From Thermovenabulum gondwanense (GTDB taxonomy: Bacteria > Bacillota > Thermosediminibacteria > Thermosediminibacterales > Thermosediminibacteraceae), in NCBI RefSeq assembly GCF_001601575.1, contig NZ_LOHZ01000036.1, positions 1 through 64,000 of the forward strand: a stretch of DNA of 64,000 bases, given 5' to 3'. Both the position numbers and the translations under genes were made by a program. Every line of letters begins with the position of its first letter. Position 1 is the stretch's first letter. Of this stretch, positions 54,381 through 63,027 are shown in pieces. The notes below the pieces were generated by a model, which searched no databases, was not told where the DNA came from, and saw only the letters and a list, made by a program, of their open reading frames with translations.

Positions 54381-54475
54381 TAAAATTCCTCCTTGTCTGA
54401 TAATTCCTCTTAATTATTATTATAAAAATATTTAGTTCATTTACAACAATATTATATCAAATTTTCATGATGAAG

Positions 54476-54504
54476 TTATAAAAAGTAAAAAATGATACAT
54501 ATTA
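54476..54504 (+). promoter_or_regulatory. Possible sigma-G-type promoter of the 53-codon gene
   Basis: CATATTA at 54498-54504 fits the forespore -10 pattern CATNHTA. TTATA at 54476-54480, 17 nt upstream, is a weaker -35 match. It lies about 36 nt before the start codon. Confidence 0.4.
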
Positions 54505-54539
54505 AAAAAAGAAAAATTTTTTCATAGGAGGCAGAAATA

Positions 54540-54701
54540 ATGGATAAGAACAAAAACAAAAAGGAAGCCCAGCGAGAGAAAGTAAAGGAAGAAATCGGTG
54601 AAGAATTTGCTGTAAGGAAAGAAGATCTAAACCGTGTTAGAGGAGCACAAAATTTCGTAGATCCTGAGCGCGGGCCTGAAAACAAAAAGAAAAAGAAATA
54701 A
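54540..54701 (+). CDS. Small highly charged protein (53 residues), possibly spore-related
   Basis: I do not recognise the family. The ORF starts ATG with an excellent AGGAGG site 8 nt upstream and ends at TAA 54699-54701. The product begins MDKNKNKKEAQREKVKEEIG, has EEFAVRKEDLNRVRGAQNFV in the middle and ends in a run of five Lys. It is hydrophilic with no Cys or Trp. Size, charge and the sigma-G-like promoter recall minor small acid-soluble spore proteins. A terminator follows directly. It is one of the few plus-strand genes and is too short for many gene finders. Confidence 0.7.
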   Translation: MDKNKNKKEAQREKVKEEIGEEFAVRKEDLNRVRGAQNFVDPERGPENKKKKK

Positions 54702-54703
54702 TT

Positions 54704-54727
54704 AAAGCAGGGTGATACCCTGCTTTT
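54704..54727. terminator. Bidirectional terminator between the 53-codon gene and talC
   Basis: AAAGCAGGG pairs with CCCTGCTTT around TGATA, followed by TTATTTTTT on the plus strand and TTTAATTATTTC on the minus strand. It ends both convergent units. Confidence 0.8.
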
Positions 54728-55373
54728 ATTTTTTCGGTACTTTTTCCCAGTCCTCCAAAAATTTTTTTATCCCCAAATCGGTCATGGGATGTTTTATCAT
54801 TTGTTCTAATACCTTGTAAGGTATGGTAGCAATGTCAGCTCCTGCCTTTGCAGCATTTATCACATCCATTGGCGTCCTTATACTCGCCGCTATTATTTCT
54901 GTTTTTATATCGTGTAGGCTAAAAATATCCGCTATATCCGTGATAAGGGCAATACCGTCCTGGGAAATATCGGTAAATCTTCCTACGAAGGGACTTACAT
55001 AAGTAGCACCTGCTCTTGCAGCAAGAAGCGCTTGATTTGGGGAGAATATCAATGTAACATTAGTTTTTACGTTTTTTTTGCTCAATTCTTTCACCGCTTT
55101 TAAACCTTCCCAGGTCATGGGAATTTTTATGACAATATTCGGATGCCATGAGGATATTTCTAAGGCTTCTTTCACCATTCCCTCGGCATCAAGGCTAATT
55201 ACTTCAGCGCTTATCGGACCATCAACCAGTTTTGTTATTTCGATAATCGTTTTCTGGAAATCTCTTCCTTCTTTTGCGATAAGCGTAGGATTCGTGGTAA
55301 CTCCACAAATAACACCCAGAGAAACCGCTTCTTTTATTTCATTAATATTTGCCGTATCCAGGAAAAATTTCAT
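54726..55373 (-). CDS. Transaldolase / fructose-6-phosphate aldolase (TalC/FSA type)
   Basis: A 215-residue short transaldolase of the TalC/FSA group. It starts [13 protein letters not shown], has [13 protein letters not shown] around 24-36, the Schiff-base Lys83 in [10 protein letters not shown], and [12 protein letters not shown]. The group includes both true transaldolases and fructose-6-phosphate aldolases, and sequence alone does not separate them reliably. Its operon with both halves of a transketolase favours a transaldolase role in pentose phosphate interconversion. Confidence 0.93.
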   Translation of the reverse strand: MKFFLDTANINEIKEAVSLGVICGVTTNPTLIAKEGRDFQKTIIEITKLVDGPISAEVISLDAEGMVKEALEISSWHPNIVIKIPMTWEGLKAVKELSKKNVKTNVTLIFSPNQALLAARAGATYVSPFVGRFTDISQDGIALITDIADIFSLHDIKTEIIAASIRTPMDVINAAKAGADIATIPYKVLEQMIKHPMTDLGIKKFLEDWEKVPKK

Positions 55374-55426
55374 TATACCACCTCTTTTTATAATTTATTA
55401 ATCTTAAAAATTATTTTAAAAAATAA

Positions 55427-56362
55427 CTATCCTTTTATTCCCAGTATCTTCTTTGCTTCGCATACAATCCTTTCAACCGTTAACCCGTATTTTTTAAGCA
55501 ACTCTTCGGGTTTTCCCGATTCCCCAAAAGTATCCTCGATTCCGATCCTCTTTACTAATACAGGTTTTTCTTCCGAAAGTACTTCCGTTACTGCACTGCC
55601 CAATCCCCCGTAGATAGTATGCTCTTCTACGGTAATTACAGCTTTGCAGTCAGCAGCTTTAAGTAATAATTCCTTATCAATAGGTTTAATTGTGGAAATA
55701 TTTACAACCATGGCATGAATATTTTCCTTTTTGAGTTCCTCATGAGCTTTTAGTGCTTCCGCTACCATAACTCCTGTTGCAATAATTGCCACATCCTTGC
55801 CTTCCCTTAGCACTATTCCTTTTCCCAGCTGAAATTCATAGCTTTCATCAAATATCACATCGACGGGATGCCTTCCCAGCCTTATATATACCGGACCATT
55901 GTACATAGCTGCAGCATAAATTGCTTTTTTTGTTTCAACCGCATCGGCAGGATTAATAACAACCATATTAGGTAAAGTTCTCATCAATGCTATATCTTCG
56001 ATGGACTGGTGGGTGGCGCCATCCTCTCCTACCGTAAGACCCGCATGGGAAGCGGCAATTTTTACGTTCAATTTGGGATAACAAATAGAGTTTCTTATCT
56101 GTTCAAAAGCCCTTCCTGTAGCAAAAACTGCAAAAGTACTGGCAAAAGGAATTTTGCCACAGGTAGCAAGTCCTGCCGCTATTCCCATTAAATTTTGCTC
56201 TGCAATACCAATATTGAAAAACCTTTCGGGGAATTTTTTTGCAAATACGCTGGTTTTAGTAGATTTGGACAAATCCGCGTCTAAAACTACGATTTCCTTT
56301 ATTTTTTCACCAATTTCAGTTAGGGCTTCTCCATAAGCTTCTCTTGTAGCAATCTTTGGCAT
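55427..56362 (-). CDS. Transketolase, C-terminal subunit
   Basis: A 311-residue protein equal to the pyrimidine-binding and C-terminal domains of transketolase. It has REAYGEALTEIGEKIKEIVVLDADLSKST at the N-terminus, FNIGIAEQNLMGIAAGLA with the catalytic Glu, FASTFAVFATGRAFEQIRNS and GLTVGEDGATHQSIEDIALMR. It needs the N-terminal subunit encoded just upstream to form the TPP site. Split transketolases are common in Clostridia and archaea, so this is not a broken gene. Confidence 0.94.
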   Translation of the reverse strand: MPKIATREAYGEALTEIGEKIKEIVVLDADLSKSTKTSVFAKKFPERFFNIGIAEQNLMGIAAGLATCGKIPFASTFAVFATGRAFEQIRNSICYPKLNVKIAASHAGLTVGEDGATHQSIEDIALMRTLPNMVVINPADAVETKKAIYAAAMYNGPVYIRLGRHPVDVIFDESYEFQLGKGIVLREGKDVAIIATGVMVAEALKAHEELKKENIHAMVVNISTIKPIDKELLLKAADCKAVITVEEHTIYGGLGSAVTEVLSEEKPVLVKRIGIEDTFGESGKPEELLKKYGLTVERIVCEAKKILGIKG

Positions 56363-56441
56363 TTTTTATACCTCCAACAAATTATTTTAGCACGAAAATT
56401 ATATAAAATTATGCGGTCAATTAGAAATTAGCCTGAGAATA

Positions 56442-57263
56442 TTAATTAAGGTAGTTTAAAGCTTCTTTTGCCTGTTCCTTAGATGGAGCTTTACCGTGCC
56501 AATCCACTTGATTTTCCATAAAAGGTACCCCTTTACCCTTTATAGTTTCCGCAATGATAGCCGTGGGTTTTTCTTTAATTTTTTTTGCTTTTTCTACTGC
56601 ATCAATTATTTGGTAAAAGTCATGACCGTTTATATTGATTACATTCCAGTTAAAAGCTTTAAACTTTTCGCCAACGTCTTCGGGACTCAAAACCTCTTTT
56701 ACCGTGCCATCGATTTGTAGATGATTATGATCCAAAAAAATCGTTAAATTGTCTAATTTATAATGAGCGGCGGCCATAGCAGCTTCCCATACCTGGCCTT
56801 CCTGCAATTCACCATCTCCAAGCACGGCATAAACCCTGTAATCTTTTTTATCCAGTTTCCCAGCAAGAGCCATACCTACCGCTGCGGAAATACCCTGCCC
56901 TAAGGATCCCGTTGTCATATCAATCCCGGGAGTCTTCTTCATATCCGGGTGCCCCTGGAGCCTGGAATCTACTTTTCTTAAAGTTTTTAGCTCATCTACC
57001 GGGAAAAACCCCTTTTCTGCAAGAACCGCATAAATTGCAGGCGCAGCATGTCCCTTCGATAGGACGAATCTATCCCTATCTTCCCATCCCGGGTTTTGGG
57101 GATCTACTTTCATGACGTGAAAATATAATGCTACTAATATATCCGCACATGAAAGAGAACCGCCCGGATGTCCTGAACCTGCTTCGGTAATCATTTCAAT
57201 GATATTTTTTCTAACTCTTTTTGAGATATTGCATAATTCTTCTATTTTTTCGTTGTTCAGCAT
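56442..57263 (-). CDS. Transketolase, N-terminal subunit
   Basis: A 273-residue protein equal to the TPP pyrophosphate-binding domain of transketolase. It has [20 protein letters not shown] (catalytic His), [38 protein letters not shown] and the TPP/Mg motif [15 protein letters not shown]. It precedes the C-terminal half by 79 nt, and both are followed by talC. The unit has its own sigma-A promoter behind the gatC terminator, so it can be expressed without the PTS genes. Confidence 0.94.
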   Translation of the reverse strand: MLNNEKIEELCNISKRVRKNIIEMITEAGSGHPGGSLSCADILVALYFHVMKVDPQNPGWEDRDRFVLSKGHAAPAIYAVLAEKGFFPVDELKTLRKVDSRLQGHPDMKKTPGIDMTTGSLGQGISAAVGMALAGKLDKKDYRVYAVLGDGELQEGQVWEAAMAAAHYKLDNLTIFLDHNHLQIDGTVKEVLSPEDVGEKFKAFNWNVININGHDFYQIIDAVEKAKKIKEKPTAIIAETIKGKGVPFMENQVDWHGKAPSKEQAKEALNYLN

Positions 57264-57318
57264 TTAATTCACTCCTAACCATTGGTCTTAAAATTTTATA
57301 CTTTCAATTACTTACACT

Positions 57319-57347
57319 AATATACTATATTTTTCTTTTATATGCAA
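57319..57347 (-). promoter_or_regulatory. Sigma-A promoter of the transketolase-talC operon
   Basis: Minus-strand TTGCAT (57342-57347) and TATATT (57319-57324) with a 17-nt spacer, about 55 nt before the start of the N-terminal transketolase gene. Confidence 0.7.
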
Positions 57348-57362
57348 TTTATTCAAAGAAAA

Positions 57363-57385
57363 AGGGGCAACGCAAAGTTGCCCCT
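57363..57385 (-). terminator. Terminator of the gatABC operon
   Basis: Minus-strand AGGGGCAAC pairs with GTTGCCCCT around a 5-nt loop, followed by TTTTTCTTTG. Confidence 0.85.
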
Positions 57386-57399
57386 AAACATACCAAGTA

Positions 57400-58650
57400 T
57401 TAACCAAATATCTTCATAATCTGAAGTAATATCCATGTAAGCGGGTTTGCTCCGTCGCAGATGCTGGAAATCATCGAAGCTCCTTCAGGGAATTGGAAGG
57501 AAGCATCTATTGCAGCCTGTGTATGCAATGGCGATACATTTGTGGCAATCAATAAGCCTACTGCTATAACAATAGCGCCTATAATGACAGACCTAAAAAC
57601 ATTACCTTTGCAAATAGGAGCCACCATGGCTACCATGAAAGGTATTGTAGCAAGATCGCCAAAAGGCAATACCCTGTTGCCGGGAATAATTACTGCAAGC
57701 AAAATAGTAATTGGAACAAGAATTAAAGCCGTTGCAATCGCAGCAGGGTGACCTATGGATACTGCAGAGTCAAGACCTATATAAAATTCTTTTCCGGCAA
57801 AACGTTTCTGCATAAAATTTTTTGCTGCTTCCGATACGGGTATTAAGCCTTCCATTAAGATCTTTACCATACGGGGCATTAAAAACATTACACCGGCCAT
57901 AGACATTCCTAAGTTAAGAGTGGCTTTTGCATCGTATTTGGCAAGTAACCCTAAGATAATACCTAATATAAGACCCATTATTACCGGTTCCCCAAAAACC
58001 CCGAATTTTTTGCTAATCTCATCCGGATTTGCTTCAATTTTATTTATCCCGGGGATTTTATCCATTAATTTGTTTAATGGAATAGCTATCGGGACATAGG
58101 CTGCTGAAAATCCGTGAGGCAATGATATGCCGGGAATTCCGTAGAATTCCTGTATCATAGGTGCAGTCCAATCTCCCAGTTTTAAAACTATAGCAGCATT
58201 TATAGCAGCAGCTACCATTCCAAGGGTTAAGCTTTTTGTTGCAGCAGCAACCAGAGCACCGGTGAAAGCAAAATGCCAGAAGTTCCAGAGATCTACGTTT
58301 ACTGTTTTCGTCAAACCAAATGCCAGCATCAGGATGTTCACTGCAAGACCTATGGGTATTACAAAAGCACCTACCTGAGACGCAAAAGCAATTGCGGCAG
58401 CTGCTGGCCATCCTACATCAATCACGTTCAATTTAATCCCCATGTTTTCTACCATTGCTTTTGCTGCAGGCCCCAAGTTGTTAACAAGTAGACCTATTAC
58501 CAGATTAATTCCTATAAAGCCTATTCCTATGGTTACACCGGCGCGGAAGGCTTTACCGGGTTTTTCTCCCAGGATAACGGCAAGGATAAAAATTATAATA
58601 GGAAGCATTACCACCGCACCGAGGTCAAGAATAAATTTAATAATACTCAT
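57400..58650 (-). CDS. gatC: Galactitol-family PTS permease EIIC
   Basis: A 416-residue integral membrane PTS channel of the galactitol (EIIC-GAT) family, with about ten hydrophobic segments. Recognisable parts are GEKPGKAFRAGVTIGIGFIGINLVIGLLV near the N-terminus, the LNVIDVGWPAAAAIAFASQVGAF block, and LPFGDLATIPF and CDGANPLTW near the C-terminus. It would import and phosphorylate a polyol or sugar with the adjacent EIIA and EIIB. Members of this family transport galactitol, D-arabitol and other pentitols, so the exact substrate is open. Confidence 0.92.
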   Translation of the reverse strand: MSIIKFILDLGAVVMLPIIIFILAVILGEKPGKAFRAGVTIGIGFIGINLVIGLLVNNLGPAAKAMVENMGIKLNVIDVGWPAAAAIAFASQVGAFVIPIGLAVNILMLAFGLTKTVNVDLWNFWHFAFTGALVAAATKSLTLGMVAAAINAAIVLKLGDWTAPMIQEFYGIPGISLPHGFSAAYVPIAIPLNKLMDKIPGINKIEANPDEISKKFGVFGEPVIMGLILGIILGLLAKYDAKATLNLGMSMAGVMFLMPRMVKILMEGLIPVSEAAKNFMQKRFAGKEFYIGLDSAVSIGHPAAIATALILVPITILLAVIIPGNRVLPFGDLATIPFMVAMVAPICKGNVFRSVIIGAIVIAVGLLIATNVSPLHTQAAIDASFQFPEGASMISSICDGANPLTWILLQIMKIFG

Positions 58651-58662
58651 ATACTTTCCTCC

Positions 58663-58947
58663 TTATTTTTTTAAAGCTTCCACCACCTGTTTTAATACCG
58701 CCTCTTCACCAATCCCCGTGATAAGGGAAAGGCCGTTTATCACGGGAACATTGAATTTATCTTTTACAATAGTAGTGCTAACAATTACATCTGCTCCATC
58801 CGCATAACTTTTTAACTCGGTAACTTTACACTGAACAATATCTACCTTTAATCCTTCCTTTTTGCAAGCTTCAGCAATTTTGTCCGCAACAACCGTTGAA
58901 GTTGCAATTCCAGTGCCGCAAGCAACGACTATCCTTTTTGTGTCCAA
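58663..58947 (-). CDS. gatB: Galactitol-family PTS EIIB
   Basis: A 94-residue EIIB of the galactitol/lactose-like fold. The phosphocysteine is Cys10 in RIVVACGTGIATSTVVADKI, with a P-loop-like turn after it, and VDIVQCKVTEL supplies the second strand. It passes phosphate from EIIA to the substrate in the EIIC channel. It precedes gatC by 12 nt. Confidence 0.94.
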   Translation of the reverse strand: MDTKRIVVACGTGIATSTVVADKIAEACKKEGLKVDIVQCKVTELKSYADGADVIVSTTIVKDKFNVPVINGLSLITGIGEEAVLKQVVEALKK

Positions 58948-58967
58948 ATTTTCACCTCCCTTCTAAA

Positions 58968-59447
58968 TTATGCACTTTCACTTTTTACAAAGGATTTAGA
59001 AATTATTCCTATAATTTTCTCTTCACTATCACTATTAACAATTTCAGCTAATAAGTTTTCATCCTGAAAAATTTCTACCAGATCTCTTAACGTATTTACC
59101 TGCAATTTAGGCTCCTTTAGTGCCAGCATAAATATCAATTTTACTTCCACATTTTCCTCGGGATTTCCCATTACGTTAAATAGTACAGGATTTTTTAATA
59201 CACCTATCGCAATGGCCGATTTATTTACGTATTTAATATCCGTATGAGGAATAGCCACACCCACTCCTTTTGTAGGAAGTCCTGTGGGGAAAACCTTTTC
59301 CCTCTCAATTACTGCATTTTTATATTCATTATTTACGTATCCATAATCTTCTAATTTTGTAGCCATCTGACTTATAGCTTCCAATTTATCCTTTACATCA
59401 AGTCCAATAAAAATAAGATTCTTTTCCAGCGTAATTTTCCCGTCCAT
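58968..59447 (-). CDS. gatA: PTS EIIA (fructose/galactitol type)
   Basis: A 159-residue EIIA of the fructose/mannitol/galactitol family (PF00359). The phosphorylated His68 lies in KGVGVAIPHTD, and VEVKLIFMLALKEP marks the C-terminal half. It accepts phosphate from HPr and hands it to EIIB. As the first gene behind the sigma-54 promoter it heads gatA-gatB-gatC. It is homologous to the C-terminal domain of the neighbouring LevR-type activator. Confidence 0.93.
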   Translation of the reverse strand: MDGKITLEKNLIFIGLDVKDKLEAISQMATKLEDYGYVNNEYKNAVIEREKVFPTGLPTKGVGVAIPHTDIKYVNKSAIAIGVLKNPVLFNVMGNPEENVEVKLIFMLALKEPKLQVNTLRDLVEIFQDENLLAEIVNSDSEEKIIGIISKSFVKSESA

Positions 59448-59509
59448 TTTAATGCCTCCTAAAAAGTTTTGTGAACCGGTTGATTGTTCAGTGTTGTTAA
59501 TAATTTATT

Positions 59510-59525
59510 TGCAAACCACATGCCA
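59510..59525 (-). promoter_or_regulatory. Sigma-54 (RpoN) promoter of the gatABC PTS operon
   Basis: Minus-strand TGGCATGTGGTTTGCA matches TGGCAC-N5-TTGCW with the invariant GG and GC spaced by 12 nt, about 63 nt upstream of gatA. The -24 box is part of a near-palindrome ATGTCATCGATGGCAT. The gene just upstream encodes a sigma-54 activator, which strongly supports the call. Confidence 0.88.
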
Positions 59526-59542
59526 TCGATGACATATTTTGT

Positions 59543-62488
59543 TTAAATAATTAAAGACTCAAAAAATACATTTTTTATTGTCTCAGCTTCATTATAAGTT
59601 TTTAGTTTTTTCAGGAATTCCCTTTCTTTAATCATATTAAAAAGCTTTAAAAATTGATCTTTGTTACCTTCTTTTAATGCCAGCATAAATACGAAATCCG
59701 CAAATTTATCGTTTTCCCACTCTACAGGTTCTTTTAGTATCGCCATAGCGATCTTCGGTGTGATAACGTTTTCCGGCAAACCGTGGGGAATAGCTGCTCC
59801 GCTCTGCAAAAGCGTTTTGCCGATTACCTCTCGTTTATAAACATCAAATAAAAACCTTTCATTTACATACTGCTTTTCAAAAAGAACTTTAAAAAGTCCT
59901 TCCAGCACTTCTTCTTTTGAATTAAAGTCCGGATTAATTAAAATTAAGCCCTCATCGATCATTTCACTGAAAATTCCACTATTTGCTCCTTCTATTTTTT
60001 TATCACAATTTATGCCGAGGTATTTGCTTATCCTGTAAAAGGCTCTGCCATCCAAGATTTCTTCTATAGAGATAAAAGGTATTTCCGGAATTTGAGGGTC
60101 TATAGTCCCAACCACAGCTACAATATTTTTTATACTTTGAAGTTCTATAATTTTTAATTTCGCATCTTCTCCATTAGTTAAACCAAGGGGTATTATCTCG
60201 TAAATTTCTCCGGTATTTTCTAGCTTTTTTTCTATTAACCTCTTCATTCGTAAAGCGGCTCCTTCACCCGTAAGGCACAGGGTGACGATTGCCCTGGGGG
60301 CACTTATCCTGTCTTCTTTGGTGTAAATCCTACCAAAACTAATGTCGTTCTTATCCAGGCTTTCTGCAATTTCTTCCAGGGATGTATCGGGTATTATTGC
60401 CTTTCTTACAGCCTCCAGAACCATAATAGTATCCACCCGGCCAATAGTCCTGGTAGGAATTCCCGTCCTCTTGGTAATTATCTCACCAAAAGTAATTAGA
60501 GAGCCCATATCAACCAACAATAGTACGCCTTTCCCTTCATCCACTTTTTTAACCACTTCGATAGCCCTTTCCAGAACCACTGCCGGTTTTTCATCCAAAG
60601 ACATTTCAATCCCTACCGCATGATCCACACCTAAAAGTTTATTTGCAACTTCTACCATGCCTTTTGCCACATGACCGTGAGTTAAAACGACTACTCCAAC
60701 CCTCCCTTTTTTTACATTATCATGGGGATGGGTAATAGTCCTTAAATACATAGCGATAAAACCTATTTCATCTTCCGGCAGTTCAAAATCCATATGTTGT
60801 TTTGTTAACTTTGCCATTTCCTTAGCTATCTTATACTCCAGTTTATAATCCTTTTTAATTTTTTCTAACTGAGGATTAATAATTGGTTTGCCTTTTTTTA
60901 TTCGTTCTAAAGTAGCTGCTAAATGAACTGAAAGGCAATAGTAAAGATATTTATCAATCTTACCCAGTTTTCTTTCAGCTATTTTAACCATATTTTCGGA
61001 AAGCTTGGCTACTTCCTCTCCTACAATTTCTGCCAGTTCATGCTTCTCAAAAGTTTTTTTCCTGGTCTCGAATTGTCTTAAAATTTCCTGAAATTTTACC
61101 TCCAATTCTCCTCCGATTACCCGGTTTATTACCTCCTGGCTCAAACCTTCCTTTTTTAATTCCCGGTATTTTTCTTCAATGTACTCATATATTTCTTCCG
61201 GAAAAACGTAAAGGTCCTCTTTAACAGAAAATTTTTCGTCACTTTCTCCCGGTAGTACAATCAAATCCTTGGAAACAATATTTTCAATTTCTGGAGTCCT
61301 ATTTGTCACCTTCAACAGGCCTCTTCTTGCATGCACCGGAAGGTCAATAAGGTCTATTTCAATAAAATTGCCGTGATTCCCTATATATGTCAAAAATCCC
61401 CGGGCACAGGCTACCTGTATATCGCTCCTTAATTGACCTATGTTTCCAGGACATTCATAAATTAATAAAGCTCTCAATGCTTCTTTTTTTACTTTTATTT
61501 TTGCTCCTATTTTATCGGCTTCCCTCTTGAAAAAATCCCGGATTATTTCAAACCTTTCACCAATTGGCCTTGTGTTTAACGGTGGAAGTTCTATTACCAT
61601 TGGGATTCTTCTTCGAAAGGTTAAGAGAAGGTTAGATTCTACATCTTCCGTAGTGGCAGCAATAATCATTACGTTTACCTGCCTTGTAGTCTCGGTTTCT
61701 CCGAGCCTCCTGAATTTTCCTTTATCGATAAGGTAATATAAAATTTCCTGACCTTCCGGCGGCAGTCTGTGAACCTCATCCAAAAAAAGAATTCCCCCAT
61801 TAGCTTTTTCTACAAGTCCTTCCTTTGCAGCATCGGCTCCGGTAAAAGCCCCCCTTACATGGCCAAAAAGCTGTGAAAGTAAAAGCTGGGGGTTTTCCGC
61901 ATAATCAGCACAATTAAAGACTACAAAAGGAGCATTCTTTGAAAGTCTTCCTACTTCTACCGCATATTGATACATGGCCTCGGCCAAACTCGTTTTTCCC
62001 ACCCCGGTTTCCCCTAAGATAAGGGTGTGCAATCCGTAAGGAGGGTATAAAACCGCAGCTTTGGCCTGCTCTACCTGTGGCTTTAAACTTCCATCATACC
62101 CTATGATTCTCTCAAATCCCGATACAACTTTGTTTTTTTCTGCAGGCTTTTTAATTTCTTCCTTTTCTTTCTTATCCGAAGGCTCGGTCAAAATGCCTTT
62201 CATTTCCTGCCTTATTTTGGATATCAGAAATCTCGATACATCGTAACCCCTATCCCTGAGCACCCTGGTAAGTTCTCTGTTTGAAATATTTTCATTGTGG
62301 ATTAAAATCTGTTTAATTTCCTGCAATAAATACGGCTTTCTTCTTTCCCTCGAATCGGGTATGTTTAATTCTCCTCTTAGAACCGTTACCTCATCCCTTC
62401 TCATACCCAATAGTTTAGAAAGTTGTTCATCCGTGTAAGGATTTTTTTTATCTTCTTTTTCAATTAATTCTATTAGCTTTTTTTTCAC
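59543..62488 (-). CDS. LevR-type sigma-54-dependent activator with PTS regulatory domains
   Basis: A 981-residue regulator. Order of domains: N-terminal winged/HTH segments (about 1-100); AAA+ domain (about 125-385) with Walker A GETGVGKT (159-166), the sigma-54-contacting GAFTGA (213-218) and Walker [12 protein letters not shown]; a PRD (about 440-590, His522); a mannose-EIIA-like domain (about 597-720, His604 in LTHGHVAKG); a GatB-like EIIB region (about 732-800, CLTGEG with Cys738); and a fructose/galactitol EIIA-like domain (about 855-981, His902 in GAAIPHGLP). The usual LevR C-terminal PRD2 is not evident. PTS phosphorylation should tune its activation of gatABC. The start is GTG 62488. 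Confidence 0.92.
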   Translation of the reverse strand: MKKKLIELIEKEDKKNPYTDEQLSKLLGMRRDEVTVLRGELNIPDSRERRKPYLLQEIKQILIHNENISNRELTRVLRDRGYDVSRFLISKIRQEMKGILTEPSDKKEKEEIKKPAEKNKVVSGFERIIGYDGSLKPQVEQAKAAVLYPPYGLHTLILGETGVGKTSLAEAMYQYAVEVGRLSKNAPFVVFNCADYAENPQLLLSQLFGHVRGAFTGADAAKEGLVEKANGGILFLDEVHRLPPEGQEILYYLIDKGKFRRLGETETTRQVNVMIIAATTEDVESNLLLTFRRRIPMVIELPPLNTRPIGERFEIIRDFFKREADKIGAKIKVKKEALRALLIYECPGNIGQLRSDIQVACARGFLTYIGNHGNFIEIDLIDLPVHARRGLLKVTNRTPEIENIVSKDLIVLPGESDEKFSVKEDLYVFPEEIYEYIEEKYRELKKEGLSQEVINRVIGGELEVKFQEILRQFETRKKTFEKHELAEIVGEEVAKLSENMVKIAERKLGKIDKYLYYCLSVHLAATLERIKKGKPIINPQLEKIKKDYKLEYKIAKEMAKLTKQHMDFELPEDEIGFIAMYLRTITHPHDNVKKGRVGVVVLTHGHVAKGMVEVANKLLGVDHAVGIEMSLDEKPAVVLERAIEVVKKVDEGKGVLLLVDMGSLITFGEIITKRTGIPTRTIGRVDTIMVLEAVRKAIIPDTSLEEIAESLDKNDISFGRIYTKEDRISAPRAIVTLCLTGEGAALRMKRLIEKKLENTGEIYEIIPLGLTNGEDAKLKIIELQSIKNIVAVVGTIDPQIPEIPFISIEEILDGRAFYRISKYLGINCDKKIEGANSGIFSEMIDEGLILINPDFNSKEEVLEGLFKVLFEKQYVNERFLFDVYKREVIGKTLLQSGAAIPHGLPENVITPKIAMAILKEPVEWENDKFADFVFMLALKEGNKDQFLKLFNMIKEREFLKKLKTYNEAETIKNVFFESLII

Positions 62489-62591
62489 AAATTAATCACC
62501 TCTTTTCCAACATAATATGCAACTATTATACCATTCGTGGTAGATTTTGTGTCGCGGAAAAATAATGAAGTTTTTTAAAGCCAAAATAAAA

Positions 62592-62618
62592 AGGGGAGAA
62601 GTAAAACATACCTCCCCT
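62592..62618 (-). terminator. Terminator of the small membrane protein gene
   Basis: Minus-strand AGGGGAG pairs with CTCCCCT around a 13-nt loop, followed by TTTTTATTTT. The levR-type gene downstream then has its own probable -10 box (TGGTATAAT at about 62524-62532). Confidence 0.75.
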
Positions 62619-62635
62619 CTATGTTATTAGTTTCT

Positions 62636-62974
62636 TTATTCTTTTTTTTCGTATTTCAAAGTTTTCTTTTCTACCTTTGTATAATAGATAATATCAAATA
62701 TATCTTTAATAACATTTGCTCCCCTCGCAAATAAAAGACCGGTCAAAATTGTGCCAATTACGGGGAATGTGAATTTTATGTTTGCTATTTCAAATATATT
62801 TAGATTAATCCCCAGAGTTATTACAGTAGATAGAAATATTGCCACAACTCCTCTTTTTTCTTCTTCCGACCAGATTTTAAAAGGTTTTGTAAAAATGTTC
62901 AATAAAAAAAGCAGGGTATTTGTTAGAGATTCGATTACAACAGAAAGCACCGCAATGGTTTTAAAAATATCCAC
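62636..62974 (-). CDS. Small membrane protein of unknown function
   Basis: I do not recognise a characterised family. The 112-residue protein has an N-terminal hydrophobic segment (about 6-28), a second (about 42-58) and a third (about 66-85), with a basic/acidic C-terminal tail YTKVEKKTLKYEKKE in the cytoplasm or outside. Size and layout resemble phage-holin-like or DUF membrane proteins, but no holin motif is evident. It lies between uvrC and the levR-type gene, with a GGGAGG-type site upstream and its own terminator. Confidence 0.65.
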   Translation of the reverse strand: MDIFKTIAVLSVVIESLTNTLLFLLNIFTKPFKIWSEEEKRGVVAIFLSTVITLGINLNIFEIANIKFTFPVIGTILTGLLFARGANVIKDIFDIIYYTKVEKKTLKYEKKE

Positions 62975-63027
62975 ATTAAAAACCTCCCTTGAGCGCTGAT
63001 TTCTTTAATATAAAATATTCAAGACGC

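Noticed and set aside
54463-54475. TTTTCATGATGAA near the 53-codon gene as a second SorC operator
   Set aside because: The spacing of the half-sites differs from the palindrome at 51285 and the neighbouring genes have no link to the SorC operon; AT-rich chance similarity is more likely.
55427-57263. Transketolase broken by a frameshift
   Set aside because: The two halves are separate full-length genes with their own starts and a 79-nt gap, the normal split form in Clostridia.
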